A DNA stretch of 64,000 nt from Chloroflexota bacterium (GCA_022573285.1 JACZUF010000009.1:1-64000); one strand, 5' to 3'; positions 52,325-61,114 are shown, counted from the first letter of the stretch. Notes: generated from the sequence alone by a model not told the origin. Program-made: numbers and translations.

Positions 52325-53695
52325 CTAGCTTCGGGCCGGCGCAACCGACGGCTGCACCGAGGCGCTGGCCTGGGGCAAAGGACCGGGCGGAGTGGCGGCC
52401 AGAACCATCACCGCAGCGAAGGCCACCAATATCCCGAAGATGGTGAACGGCGTTTCGTAGCCACCGGTTGCGTCGAACATGAACCCGGCGATTATGGGCC
52501 CCATGGCCTGGCCGCCGATCTGAGCGGGCAGGGCCAGTCCCCGGATGCTCCCCAAGTGCGTCCTTCCGTAGTAGTCGGCCCAGGTGAGCCGCAATAGCAG
52601 ATGTATCCCGCCGACGCCGAACCCCAGCAGGAACCCCATCGGTATTCCCCCGGATAGTGAACTGCTGAGCCCGGTGCCGATGGCCCCGACGGTCATGGTG
52701 GCCGCCGCCGCCGACAGCAATATCCGGAGCGGGACCCTCCGGGCCAAGGCCGACCAGAATAGCCCTCCGGGCACCTGTCCAAAGGCGAAGGTGCTGGCGG
52801 TCAACGCCGCCAGGTGGGTGGGCACGCCCTGGCCGATGTAATGGGGCACCTGGTGCAGGCTGACCCCGGCCTGGACCACGAATCCGAGTACCGAGAACAG
52901 GGCCAATATCCAGAAGGCCCTGGTCGCCAACGCCTGCCGGACCGTGTAGTTGTATTCGGCGTGCCGGGCGGGACTGGGCCGCTCCTTGATGGCGGCGTGA
53001 CCACTGAAGGGCTCCCCACCGGAGTCAGCCTGACCGCTTTTATCGGGGTCGGCCTCCAATCCCATATCCTCGGGCCGCCGCGCCATCAGCAACAACACCG
53101 GGATGATGCCGGTGCTGATGGTGAAGATGCCCAAAGCCAGCCACGCTGTCCTCCAGCCCCAGCCGTTGATCAATACTTGGGCAATGACGGGAAAGATGGT
53201 GAGCCCGATCCCTTGGATGATCCCCATGTAGGCCAACGCCATGGGCCTGCGGCGGATGAACCAGTTGCTGACCGCAATCGAGGTGCCAAGTTCCAGGGGG
53301 CTGGAGAACACCGCGCGGCCCGGAACGTACAGCGCGTAGAAGGACCAGACCGGAGAGATCAGAGAGAGGCCGATGGCGGACAACCCCACCACCGCCGAGG
53401 AGGCCGAAAGCATCGCCCCGGAGCCGTACCGGTCCACCAGTCTGCCGGCGAACGGTGAAACGATGAGCCCGAAGAGGGCGCCCAAGCTGACGGCGCCGGA
53501 GAATTGACCGCGCGACCAGCCGAACTCGTCGGTCATGGGCACCACGAAGACGGAAAGGGTGGCGACGGCCATCACCGCCCGCGCGCCGAAGCTGGGCACG
53601 GAGGCGGCGGCCAATATCACCCAGCCGTAGTAAAAAGGCAACCGCTTGGCCAACCGGGCGCGCAGCCCCTCGAACCTCAAAGGAGCGCACTCCAA
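52325..53695 (-). CDS. Major facilitator superfamily transporter
   Basis: This 456-aa protein has about 12 transmembrane helices with the MFS loop GRLVDRYGSGAML after helix 2 and a long central cytoplasmic loop (about 195-245, EADPDKSGQADSGGEPFSGH). The N-terminal YYGWVILAAASVPSFGARAV is typical of monocarboxylate-transporter-like MFS proteins. The substrate is unknown; its neighbours (CMD pair, TPP decarboxylase, VOC protein) suggest uptake of an aromatic or keto acid, which is inference. Confidence 0.87.
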   Translation of the reverse strand: MECAPLRFEGLRARLAKRLPFYYGWVILAAASVPSFGARAVMAVATLSVFVVPMTDEFGWSRGQFSGAVSLGALFGLIVSPFAGRLVDRYGSGAMLSASSAVVGLSAIGLSLISPVWSFYALYVPGRAVFSSPLELGTSIAVSNWFIRRRPMALAYMGIIQGIGLTIFPVIAQVLINGWGWRTAWLALGIFTISTGIIPVLLLMARRPEDMGLEADPDKSGQADSGGEPFSGHAAIKERPSPARHAEYNYTVRQALATRAFWILALFSVLGFVVQAGVSLHQVPHYIGQGVPTHLAALTASTFAFGQVPGGLFWSALARRVPLRILLSAAAATMTVGAIGTGLSSSLSGGIPMGFLLGFGVGGIHLLLRLTWADYYGRTHLGSIRGLALPAQIGGQAMGPIIAGFMFDATGGYETPFTIFGILVAFAAVMVLAATPPGPLPQASASVQPSVAPARS

Positions 53696-53761
53696 TTTCG
53701 TCGGACGAGGTATTTCGCGTTGGTTGGGCCGGTAAGGGTAAGCACCATATATTCGGCTGGA

Positions 53762-54367
53762 CTATTCCTGGGGCAGGGGGTCACCCAACACGTGCATCAG
53801 CCGGTTGGCCCAGCCGAACAGGGAAGCCGCCAACACCAGGTCCAGCACCTCTTCCATGCCGAGCCCGTGCTCGACCAGCCGCTCCACGTCCTCTTTGCCA
53901 GCCTCGGACGGGCACTTCGAAAGCTTGGTGGCGAAATTCAGCAGCGCTTTTTGGCGGGGGCCGATGTCGGCATCTCCGGCAGCGTTTCCACCGTCCGTAT
54001 TTTTAGTGGAAGCGAAGATGCTCTCCATGACGGTCTCGTCCTTGGTCAGTTGGTTGTACCGGTTGGAATGGACGGCGGCGCAGTAGATGCACTGGTTGAC
54101 CACCGAGGCCGCCACCGCGCCCAACTCGGTCTCGGCACGGGACAGACCGCCCTGGCTGTACATGATGCCGTTGAAGAGCGGCGTGCGCTCTTTCAGCGTC
54201 TCAGGGTCCAAGGCCAGGACCAGTGTGTATTCTCCGATCTTGGTGTCGGAGACCGTCACCTTCATGGCCTCCAATTGCTCGTCCGTGGCCTTCTCCAGTT
54301 CGACGGGCGTGACCCGGGGCTTCCAGAAAGGAACGACGGTGGTGAAATCCCTGATCGGCTCCTTCAT
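53762..54367 (-). CDS. AhpD-type peroxidase-related protein (CMD superfamily)
   Basis: The 201-aa helical protein has the AhpD redox motif CIYCAAVHS (CxxC followed by His) within VVNQCIYCAAVHSNRYNQLT and a C-terminal FGWANRLMHVLG. Proteins with this motif reduce peroxides or use the thiol pair in redox chemistry. Its start codon overlaps the stop of the upstream CMD-like gene (ATGA, 54364-54367), so the two are translated together. The pairing resembles the Avi_7169/Avi_7170 families known from other bacteria. Confidence 0.85.
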   Translation of the reverse strand: MKEPIRDFTTVVPFWKPRVTPVELEKATDEQLEAMKVTVSDTKIGEYTLVLALDPETLKERTPLFNGIMYSQGGLSRAETELGAVAASVVNQCIYCAAVHSNRYNQLTKDETVMESIFASTKNTDGGNAAGDADIGPRQKALLNFATKLSKCPSEAGKEDVERLVEHGLGMEEVLDLVLAASLFGWANRLMHVLGDPLPQE

Positions 54368-54849
54368 GAGACCTCGGCCATCAGTCTCAGGCCGGCGGCC
54401 ACCCGTATCTGGTAGCTCACGAAGGCGATTAGCTCCGAGAGCCGGACGATATCCGCATCGTCGAGTCCCGCCGACCGCAACGCCGAGATATCGCCGTCGA
54501 TCGCTTCTTTGGGATTGACAGTTACCAGGTCGGTATGCCGGAGAATGGCCTTTAGCCGGGTATCCTCGCCGCCGTCGAACACCGTATCCGCGATGGCGCG
54601 GTTGCCGCCGCCGATCAAGCTTTTATAGTGGCGGGCCAGGACCGGCTCGCTGTTCAGCTTGGCGATCCGGCAGGCCAAGGCGGCCCGCTCGGAGTGCGTT
54701 AGCCCGCCCGGCTGCCTGGGTCGAAGGGCGGCGTCGTGGGATTTCTCGGTCAGCTCCAGGACGTCGCTGCGCCCTGAAAGGACGCCGGCCAACGGGCTCC
54801 CGGCGGAGATTCCGGCCGCTTTGGCCACGACGGTCTCGAATATATCCAA
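54364..54849 (-). CDS. CMD-domain protein, partner of the AhpD-type protein
   Basis: The 161-aa helical protein has a CMD-like layout (GLTHSERAALACRIAKLNSE and RLSELIAFVSYQIRVAAGL) without a CxxC pair. TTG at 54849 is the start, with AGGAGGGGG upstream. It overlaps the AhpD-type gene by four bases. Paired CMD proteins of this kind occur near acyl-CoA or ester-degrading genes; the reaction is unknown. A MITE-like element ends 20 bases upstream of the start. Confidence 0.7.
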   Translation of the reverse strand: MDIFETVVAKAAGISAGSPLAGVLSGRSDVLELTEKSHDAALRPRQPGGLTHSERAALACRIAKLNSEPVLARHYKSLIGGGNRAIADTVFDGGEDTRLKAILRHTDLVTVNPKEAIDGDISALRSAGLDDADIVRLSELIAFVSYQIRVAAGLRLMAEVS

Positions 54850-54869
54850 TACACCCCCTCCTACAGAAG

Positions 54870-55040
54870 CTTTGCCTCAAAAGTTATCATAGCGGCCTGT
54901 CGCCCCGATTCCATCGGGGCTCCATGTACGCTACCATTTGTCACCCCGAGCGTAGCTAGGGGTCTGCCAACGCGACGGACTGAAGATTCTTTCCCGACAC
55001 GTCGGGACTCCGCTCCTCGGAATGACAGTTTTGAGGCAAG
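54870..55040. repeat. MITE-like element, copy B
   Basis: Bounded by CTTTGCCTCAAAAGT on the left and TTTTGAGGCAAG on the right (inverted ends of 11-12 bp). The inverted sequence shares CTTGCCTCAAA, GTCATTCCGAGGAGCG, the TCCCGAC and GAAAGAATC blocks and ATGATNACTTTTGAGG with copy A at 2940-3102. The internal parts differ. As in copy A, the end carrying ACTTTTGAGG faces the start of the neighbouring gene. Confidence 0.65.
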
Positions 55041-55058
55041 CCCGTCTACAGCGTCCAC

Positions 55059-56729
55059 CTACAGAGACCCGTCAATCACTATGTCCAAGACCGCCGGTTT
55101 GCCGGACGCAACGGCCCGGTGCACAGCAGGAGCTATCTCAGCAGGGTCGGTTATCCGTTCGCCGTGAACGCCCATGTTCCCGGCCATGCCCGCTATGTCG
55201 AAGGGCGTGGGGAAATCCGAATACGGGAGGTTCTCTCCCGCCGATTCCTTCTGCTGCAGGACCTCCCGCTGATAAACCTCGAAGTTCACTCTCAAGACCC
55301 GGTACATCCCGTTGTTGCAGATGACGAATATACAGGGGATGTTGTCGTTGGCCGCCGTCCACAGTCCCTGGATGGTCATCATGGCGCTGCCGTCGCCGAT
55401 GATGCCGAACACCGGCCGGTCCGGGTTGGCGATCTGGGTGCCCATGGTCGCGCCGATCCCGCCGCCGATGGACTGACCCCTAAACGCCCGCAGGTCGCCC
55501 CGTTTCTCGCCTTGGAAATAATGACGCATCGTGGCCCGGTTGCTGATGGAGTCGTCCACCACGATGGCGTTCGCCGGCATGGCATCGGCCAGTTCCGACA
55601 TCATCCTCGCCGGAATCATTGGCTTGTTGTCCCATTTGGCGGACACCGAGTCGTCGAACGCTTTCCGCTTTGCCGCCGCTTCCGCCACAACCACCGACTT
55701 GCGCCCCTGTATCTCTTTCTTCAGGGTGGGCGTGAGACGGGGCTTTACGGAGCGGATCAAGTCCTCGAGGGCGTGTCCGCAGTGGGAGACAATTCCAACG
55801 TCCGTGGGTTCCGACCTCCCCACCCGGCCTGGGATGGGATCGATGTGGACCAATCTGGTTGCCGGACCCAAGATGATGTCTCCCCAGTAAAACAGGTCGT
55901 CCATGGCGTCCATCCCGATGGCCAAGACCAGGTCCATCTCCTCAAGAATTTCTCTGCTCCTGGCGACCCTGAGGGCATGATTGCCAAAGAATTGGGGATG
56001 GGTCGTTGGGAAGGAGACCTCCGCGCCCCGGGACTGATAGACCGGCAGCCCCAGCAGTTCCGCCAGTTCGACCGCTTGGTCGTTGGCATGGTCCTCGGAG
56101 ACCCGGTCACCCACTATCATCATGGGCCGTTTCGCGGCCAATAGCAGGGACGCCGCCTCCGCGATGCCCTTGGGATCAGGGCGGTAGGAGTCGTGCACCT
56201 TGCGGGACGGCACGATGTTCATCTCGGCTTCGCCTTCAAGGGCATTGGCGGTAAAGCCCACATACACCGGCCCCTTGGGGTGGCTATTGGCCTCGTTGAA
56301 GGCCCTCCGGATGGCGGAGGGTATCTGGTCCGGAAGGTTGAGCTCCACCGCCCATTTGGTAACCGGCCGGACCAGTTCAGCCAGATCGCTTTTCGTTTCG
56401 TTGATCTTGCGGGCGTCGTAGTTGGCCGACGTGACGACCATGGGCGTTCCCGTGTTGAGCGCGTCCAACATTATGGCGATCCCGTTGGCCAGGCCGCTGT
56501 CCACGTGGAGGCTGACGAAGGACGGTTTCTCCGTGGCCCTGGCGTAGGACTCTCCCATGCCCATGGCGACGCTTTCTTGCAAGGTGAGGTAGTATTTCAG
56601 CTCCGGGTAATCGCCCAGCAGGTCCATGATTGGCGCTTCGCTGGTGCCCGGGTTGCCGAAGATGTGCTTGACGCCCTCCGCTTTCAGCATCTCCAGCAGG
56701 GCCTGCTTTCCGGTCATCTTCTGAGACAT
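55059..56729 (-). CDS. Thiamine-diphosphate-dependent enzyme (benzoylformate decarboxylase/acetolactate synthase-like)
   Basis: The 556-aa protein has the three domains of ThDP decarboxylases: N-terminal Pyr domain with FGNPGTSEAPIM and the catalytic Glu52 (LTLQESVAMGMGE), a central domain and the C-terminal PP domain with the GDGS ... N cofactor motif (IIGDGSAMMTIQGLWTAAND). The wording is closest to benzoylformate decarboxylases. It probably decarboxylates an aromatic or aliphatic 2-keto acid. The ThDP enzyme, the VOC protein and the CMD pair lie on one strand, but the intergenic gaps make one operon uncertain. Confidence 0.87.
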   Translation of the reverse strand: MSQKMTGKQALLEMLKAEGVKHIFGNPGTSEAPIMDLLGDYPELKYYLTLQESVAMGMGESYARATEKPSFVSLHVDSGLANGIAIMLDALNTGTPMVVTSANYDARKINETKSDLAELVRPVTKWAVELNLPDQIPSAIRRAFNEANSHPKGPVYVGFTANALEGEAEMNIVPSRKVHDSYRPDPKGIAEAASLLLAAKRPMMIVGDRVSEDHANDQAVELAELLGLPVYQSRGAEVSFPTTHPQFFGNHALRVARSREILEEMDLVLAIGMDAMDDLFYWGDIILGPATRLVHIDPIPGRVGRSEPTDVGIVSHCGHALEDLIRSVKPRLTPTLKKEIQGRKSVVVAEAAAKRKAFDDSVSAKWDNKPMIPARMMSELADAMPANAIVVDDSISNRATMRHYFQGEKRGDLRAFRGQSIGGGIGATMGTQIANPDRPVFGIIGDGSAMMTIQGLWTAANDNIPCIFVICNNGMYRVLRVNFEVYQREVLQQKESAGENLPYSDFPTPFDIAGMAGNMGVHGERITDPAEIAPAVHRAVASGKPAVLDIVIDGSL

Positions 56730-56782
56730 CGAAATAATCCTTCCATCTAATATCTATTATCAGTTTGACTCGCCGCCGGGCT

Positions 56783-57175
56783 TCAGGCGGCCTGCACCAA
56801 CTCGATCAGAACGTCGTCGGGCGCCTCGATATAGGCCAGCTTTGTACCGGTGGAAACAACGGTTAGGGGCAGGACGATGCGGACGCCCGCCGATTCCAGC
56901 CGCTCCAATTCCGACTCCAGGTCTTCCACATGGAACCCGAAGTGCTCCAGTCCCAGCCGGTTGAGTGCTGCGGCGCTCCTCTCCGGGGAGGACCCCGCAG
57001 GCTGAGAAGAGATGTTCAGCCGCACCGGCCCGCCCACTTGCATACCGATGGTGATGGTGCCCGGCATAACCTCGCGCTCCGAAACCACCTTGGCGTTAAA
57101 CATTTTCTCGTACCAGGAAGCGGATGCCCGTGGGTCCACAGCCCTGATGTGTACGTGGTTGATGGCATATTCCAT
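56783..57175 (-). CDS. VOC-superfamily protein (glyoxalase/bleomycin-resistance type)
   Basis: This 130-aa protein is a two-repeat vicinal oxygen chelate domain: INHVHIRAVDPRASASWYEK at the start, LEHFGFHVEDLESELERLES, and a C-terminal YIEAPDDVLIELVQ with a metal-binding Glu. Members isomerise or open rings through a metal-bound substrate; methylmalonyl-CoA epimerase, glyoxalase I and extradiol dioxygenases share the fold. It lies upstream of the ThDP enzyme on the same strand with a 53-base gap. Confidence 0.85.
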   Translation of the reverse strand: MEYAINHVHIRAVDPRASASWYEKMFNAKVVSEREVMPGTITIGMQVGGPVRLNISSQPAGSSPERSAAALNRLGLEHFGFHVEDLESELERLESAGVRIVLPLTVVSTGTKLAYIEAPDDVLIELVQAA

Positions 57176-57402
57176 GGTATTTCTCCGGTTTTTCTAATCG
57201 ACCGCGCCCAAGTCCTACGGCGGTGGGCTGGGGCCGCTTGGCTTCACGACGGAATGTTAGCGTCGGCGGGCAACGCTTGTCCACCACCGGCACGGATTCG
57301 AGCCTCCACGCAGTCATTTAAAGGCCTCCGCCAGGCTCGATATCTGTTGGCATGTCCAATTGGAAGTCTGTATACTCGGCACAAGCCGACACGAGGAAAT
57401 AG

Positions 57403-59205
57403 ATGGCACGGACCTTCCGCCTGGCGCTGGCGCAGATCAACCCCACAGTGGGGGACATCCCCGGGAACACCGCCAAGATCCTGGACTACTTGGAACGCGC
57501 CCGAGAGGCCCAGGCCGACCTCGTCGCCTTCCCCGAGATGGCCACCACCGGCTACCCTCCGGAAGACCTGCTCTTCAAGACCTCCTTCCTCACCGACAAC
57601 GTGGCCGCCATGGAAAAGGTGGCGGCGGCCTCAAAGGGCATCGCCGTGGTGCTGGGTTACGTGAACATTTTGTCTCTGGAGCGAGGGCCCGACGACATGG
57701 GCCCCCAGATCACCAACGCCGCCGCCCTGTGCTACGACGGCAGGCTGGTGGACACCTACGACAAGATCTTCCTGCCCAATTACGGCGTCTTCGACGAAGA
57801 ACGTTACTTCCAGAAGGGCTCGGTCTGCCCGGTCTACCGGATCGCCGGGGTGGCCGTCGGCGTCAACATCTGCGAGGACATCTGGTACCCGGTGGGGCCA
57901 ACCACGGTGCAGCGCCAGGCCGGGGCCGAGTTGATCGTCAACATCAACGCCTCGCCCTTCCACGCCGGCAAACGGTCCTTCCGGGAAGAGATGATCGCCC
58001 AGCGCGCCTCGGACCACGGCCTCGCCGTCGCCTACCTGAACACCGTGGGCGGGCAGGACGAACTGGTCTTCGACGGCGGCAGCATCGTCTGCGACGCCAC
58101 CGGCCGACTGGCCGCCCGGGGACCCGCTTTTCAGGAATCTCTGATAGTAACCGACCTCGAATTCACCGATGAATTACCCGGAAAGAAGCAAGGCCCTACA
58201 GTCGCCGCCGCCGCTCTAGATGCCGTAGGAACGTCAAAGACCTTGACCCTATCGAACGAAAGCGAAATGCCGCTGGCGGCCAAAACGCCGCTGGCGGCCC
58301 CGCCTATGGCGGCCGGGATGGATGGGCCCGAAGAGGTTTACCGGGCCCTGGTCTTGGCCACGGGCGATTATCTCCGCAAGACCGGCTTCTCCAAGGCCCT
58401 GGTGGGCCTGTCGGGCGGGGTGGATTCGGCGCTGACGGCCACGGTCGCCGTGGACGCCCTGGGCAAGGAAAACGTGGTCGGGATCACCATGCCCTCGCGT
58501 TTTTCTTCCGAGGGCAGCGTCAGCGACTCCAAGATACTGGCCGAGAACCTTGGCCTAGACCTCTGGGAGGTGCCCATCGAGCCCGCCCACCGGGCCTTCA
58601 ACGACATGCTGGAGGAGCGTTTCAGGGGCACCGAGGTCAATGTGGCCGAGGAGAATGTCCAGGCCCGGGTGCGGGGCAACGTGCTGATGACGGTGTCCAA
58701 CAAATTCGGCTGGATCGTGCTCACCACCGGCAACAAATCGGAAATGGCCATGGGCTACGCCACCCTGTACGGCGACATGGCCGGCGGCTTCGCCGTCCTT
58801 AAGGACGTGCTCAAGACCACGGTCTACGAGCTATGCCGCTGGCGGAACCGGCAAGGCCGGTCATTCGGGACTGCGGACGATGTGATCCCCGCATCCATCA
58901 TCGCCAAACCGCCCAGCGCCGAACTGCGGGAGGACCAGTTGGACGCCGACAGTTTGCCGCCCTACGAGGTGCTGGACCCGGTGGTCAAGGCCTACGTGGA
59001 GGATGACCTAAGCTACCGGGACATGGTGGCCCAGGGATTCGACCCCGCAGTCGTCCGCCAGGTCATATCGGCGGTCGACCGGAACGAGTACAAACGCCGC
59101 CAGGCCGCGCCGGGGGTCAAGATCACCCACCGCGCCTTCGGCAAGGACCGCCGCCTCCCCATAGTCAACCGCTACCGCCAGCACGACAGCGACGGGCCAA
59201 AATAG
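57403..59205 (+). CDS. nadE: NAD+ synthase, glutamine-hydrolysing
   Basis: The 600-aa enzyme makes NAD from nicotinate adenine dinucleotide, ATP and glutamine. The N-terminal nitrilase-type glutaminase (1-260) has catalytic Glu in FPEMATTGYPPEDLL, Lys in YDKIFLPNYGVFDE and Cys in VNICEDIWYP. The C-terminal synthetase domain has the PP-loop GLSGGVDSALTA (about residue 334) and TTGNKSEMAMGYAT. A short low-complexity linker (about 285-305, KTPLAAPPMAAG) joins them. GAGGAAATAG precedes the ATG. Confidence 0.96.
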   Translation: MARTFRLALAQINPTVGDIPGNTAKILDYLERAREAQADLVAFPEMATTGYPPEDLLFKTSFLTDNVAAMEKVAAASKGIAVVLGYVNILSLERGPDDMGPQITNAAALCYDGRLVDTYDKIFLPNYGVFDEERYFQKGSVCPVYRIAGVAVGVNICEDIWYPVGPTTVQRQAGAELIVNINASPFHAGKRSFREEMIAQRASDHGLAVAYLNTVGGQDELVFDGGSIVCDATGRLAARGPAFQESLIVTDLEFTDELPGKKQGPTVAAAALDAVGTSKTLTLSNESEMPLAAKTPLAAPPMAAGMDGPEEVYRALVLATGDYLRKTGFSKALVGLSGGVDSALTATVAVDALGKENVVGITMPSRFSSEGSVSDSKILAENLGLDLWEVPIEPAHRAFNDMLEERFRGTEVNVAEENVQARVRGNVLMTVSNKFGWIVLTTGNKSEMAMGYATLYGDMAGGFAVLKDVLKTTVYELCRWRNRQGRSFGTADDVIPASIIAKPPSAELREDQLDADSLPPYEVLDPVVKAYVEDDLSYRDMVAQGFDPAVVRQVISAVDRNEYKRRQAAPGVKITHRAFGKDRRLPIVNRYRQHDSDGPK

Positions 59206-59249
59206 CCGCTTAGTCCATCCGTTCATCCTGGCCACCCACATTAGTTTCG

Positions 59250-59729
59250 GCCAACCCCGAAGCGCAAGAGTTCCTATGAAGGAAAAACCGTGGTCTTTGG
59301 TATGGTCGAGCGCGAGGGCCGGATTAGGACCATCGAGGCCTCAGACGCCAGCGGTAGGACATTTCGCCCATCATGCTAGACGCAATCGACTTGGAGCATT
59401 CCCAGTTAATGACCGATGGTAGCCCGGCCTATAAGCGGATAAAGGATTACCTTCCCCACGGCGTGATTGACCACGAGGTTGAGTACGTTCCGGGTGACGT
59501 TCACACGCAGAATATCGACAGCTATTGGAGTAATCTAAAGAGAGGGGTATACGGGGTGTTCCACCACGTAAGTGAAGGTTATCTACCGTGTTATCTCGAC
59601 GAATTCGAGTTCAGGTTCAACCGTCGGAAGATTTCCGACGCCGAGAGGTTTTCCGCTTTGTTGGGGCAGACCCAGGGGCGCGTTCAGTGGTACTGTCTGA
59701 CGCCTCAAGCGGAGAATCCTCACTCTTAG
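59250..59729 (+). pseudogene. IS1595/ISXO2-like transposase remnant, frameshifted
   Basis: One frame reads KTVVFGMVEREGRIRT ... SGRTF up to about 59368, then similarity continues in another frame from PIMLDAIDLEHSQLMTDGS through HTQNIDSYWSNLKRGVYGVF to FRFNRRKISDAERFSALL (59370-59729). These are the central and C-terminal parts of an ISXO2-like DDE transposase (the N-x-E/D-S-x-W-S-x-L-K-R-G motif). The N-terminal zinc-ribbon part is missing and a one-base shift breaks the rest, so it is inactive. Inverted repeats are not obvious. Confidence 0.8.
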
Positions 59730-59868
59730 GAGATTTCGACAAAGCCTCGATCGCGTCCTCGAAGGACAGCGGATGCAAGGATATGCTAGTATCCTGATGC
59801 TTTTTTGCCACTAAATCCTCGCGCCGTGCGAAGCATTGGTAGTGCTTCATCACGGCCCACGACTCCAT
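59617..59868 (-). CDS. Small hypothetical protein overlapping the transposase remnant
   Basis: An 83-codon frame reads ISLHPLSFEDAIEALSKS followed by a charged Lys/Arg/Ser tail. The LHPLSFEDAIxAL stretch resembles widespread small proteins of unknown function, so the N-terminal half may be real coding. The tail overlaps the transposase remnant on the opposite strand. There is no clear ribosome site. Treated as doubtful. Confidence 0.35.
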   Translation of the reverse strand: MESWAVMKHYQCFARREDLVAKKHQDTSISLHPLSFEDAIEALSKSPKSEDSPLEASDSTTERAPGSAPTKRKTSRRRKSSDG

Positions 59869-59919
59869 GTGGAATCAGATTTGCGCATCTCGATTCTAGC
59901 ACGGTGGGGTTAGATTGTC

Positions 59920-60609
59920 ATGCCTAGATTGACGGCAGAACGAGGATCCGAACCTTGGCGCAGGCGATTGTATCTTCCTGCATATCAAGTTAGCGATGCT
60001 GCCCGTTACGCGGGAACGACCCCTCAAACGGTCGGATATTGGCAGTACCGTGGCGGTCAGTTAGGTCCAGTTCTGCCAGGTAGGACACGTAGGCAACCAC
60101 TCTCGTATCTTCAATTGGTTGAAGTTGCCTTCGTGGCTACATTCCGTGCGCTAGGTGTGCCTCTCCAACGGATTCGTCGCGCCCATATTTACGCCTCTCA
60201 AGTTTTACGTTCCGAGAACCCCTTTGCGGAGTATCAGTGGTTAACCGAAGGCTACCACGTAATGCTTGATCTTCGGGACGTTGATAAAGATCAGCAGATC
60301 GGCAAACTCATTGTGGCTGACCGTAGTGGCCAGATCGCCTGGCAAGAGATGGTCAGCGAACGGTTTGCTCAATTTGATTACCATGAAGGATTGGCCGTCG
60401 TTTGGTGGGTTCGTGGGCGACAAATGCCTGTGACTATTGATCCTCGTGTTGCCTTTGGAGCACCGACTGTCAAGGGAATACCCACCTGGGCCTTGCGTGG
60501 CCGATGGCGTGCAGGAGAAAGTATCACTGATATTCAAGACGATTTCGCACTCGCAGAAGAGGATATAGAACATGCTCTTCAGTTCGAGAACATACAAGTA
60601 GCTGCGTGA
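59920..60609 (+). CDS. VapB45-like antitoxin with DUF433 domain
   Basis: The 229-aa protein has an N-terminal MerR-like helix-turn-helix (about 22-75, AARYAGTTPQTVGYWQYRG) and a C-terminal DUF433 domain (about 170-225, IDPRVAFGAPTVKGIPTWAL and ITDIQDDFALAEEDIEHAL). This order matches the VapB45 antitoxin of mycobacteria. It would bind and neutralise the PIN-like toxin encoded next and repress their shared promoter. The stop overlaps the toxin start (GTGA, 60606-60609), showing translational coupling. The pair is more A+T rich than the neighbourhood, consistent with acquisition. Confidence 0.8.
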   Translation: MPRLTAERGSEPWRRRLYLPAYQVSDAARYAGTTPQTVGYWQYRGGQLGPVLPGRTRRQPLSYLQLVEVAFVATFRALGVPLQRIRRAHIYASQVLRSENPFAEYQWLTEGYHVMLDLRDVDKDQQIGKLIVADRSGQIAWQEMVSERFAQFDYHEGLAVVWWVRGRQMPVTIDPRVAFGAPTVKGIPTWALRGRWRAGESITDIQDDFALAEEDIEHALQFENIQVAA

Positions 60610-60998
60610 TTTTATTCTTTGATAGGAGTGTCGGGGTTACTATCCCCCGTATTCTACAGTCTCGCGACTTACGTTTTCCCCTTCAAGTCGAATACCATGA
60701 GACACATTTCGCAATGGATGAAGAAGATGATGTGTGGTTACCTCAAGTTGGCCAAAGGGGTTGGACGGTGGTCGGGCACGACTATAGCTACCATACAAAA
60801 CTTAATGAGTTATCCGCAATAAAGCAATACGATATAGGTTGCTTCTATCTTTGGGGATCGGAGTCCCCTAGATGGCAGAAATTACAATGTTTTGCCCGTG
60901 CTTTTGATCGGATGGTAGTGCTCGACGCAAACACGCCCCGCCCCTTTATTTATCGAGTAGGTCAGACAGGCCGTTTTACCAGCGTCTACATACCGTAA
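60606..60998 (+). CDS. VapC45-like PIN-domain toxin
   Basis: The 130-aa protein starts with ILFFDRSVGVTIPRIL, the first strand and acidic residue (Asp6) of a PIN-like nuclease, followed by EEDDVWLPQVGQRGWTVVGH in the second acidic region. The length and the DUF433 partner agree with VapC45. PIN toxins cleave RNA and slow growth when the antitoxin is lost. The start is GTG, overlapping the antitoxin stop by four bases. Confidence 0.75.
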   Translation: MILFFDRSVGVTIPRILQSRDLRFPLQVEYHETHFAMDEEDDVWLPQVGQRGWTVVGHDYSYHTKLNELSAIKQYDIGCFYLWGSESPRWQKLQCFARAFDRMVVLDANTPRPFIYRVGQTGRFTSVYIP

Positions 60999-61035
60999 GG
61001 TGTGTCATCTATACAATTGCCAAATTATTAAAGTT

Positions 61036-61114
61036 TGGCGGAGACGGGGGAGGGTCGAACTCGGCCTGAAACACTACCTACTCGTGTTACTAGATGCCAC
61101 TGGAACCAGTCTCC
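61036..61114 (-). pseudogene. Decayed tRNA/tmRNA-like sequence, copy 2
   Basis: On the minus strand 79 bases run from GGAGACTGG to GTCTCCGCCA. GGAGAC pairs with GTCTCC as an acceptor stem with a discriminator G and encoded CCA; AGTGGCA resembles a D-loop, and GAGTTCGACC a T-loop. The D, anticodon and T stems do not form properly (AACAC/GTGTT closes a 9-base loop), so it is probably a decayed tRNA or the fused ends of a tmRNA gene. Its 3' half (61040-61074) matches 44185-44219 at 29 of 35 positions. Confidence 0.4.

Noticed and set aside
54861-55058. 65-codon minus frame between the CMD and ThDP genes
   Set aside because: It translates the MITE-like repeat (copy B) and resembles no protein.
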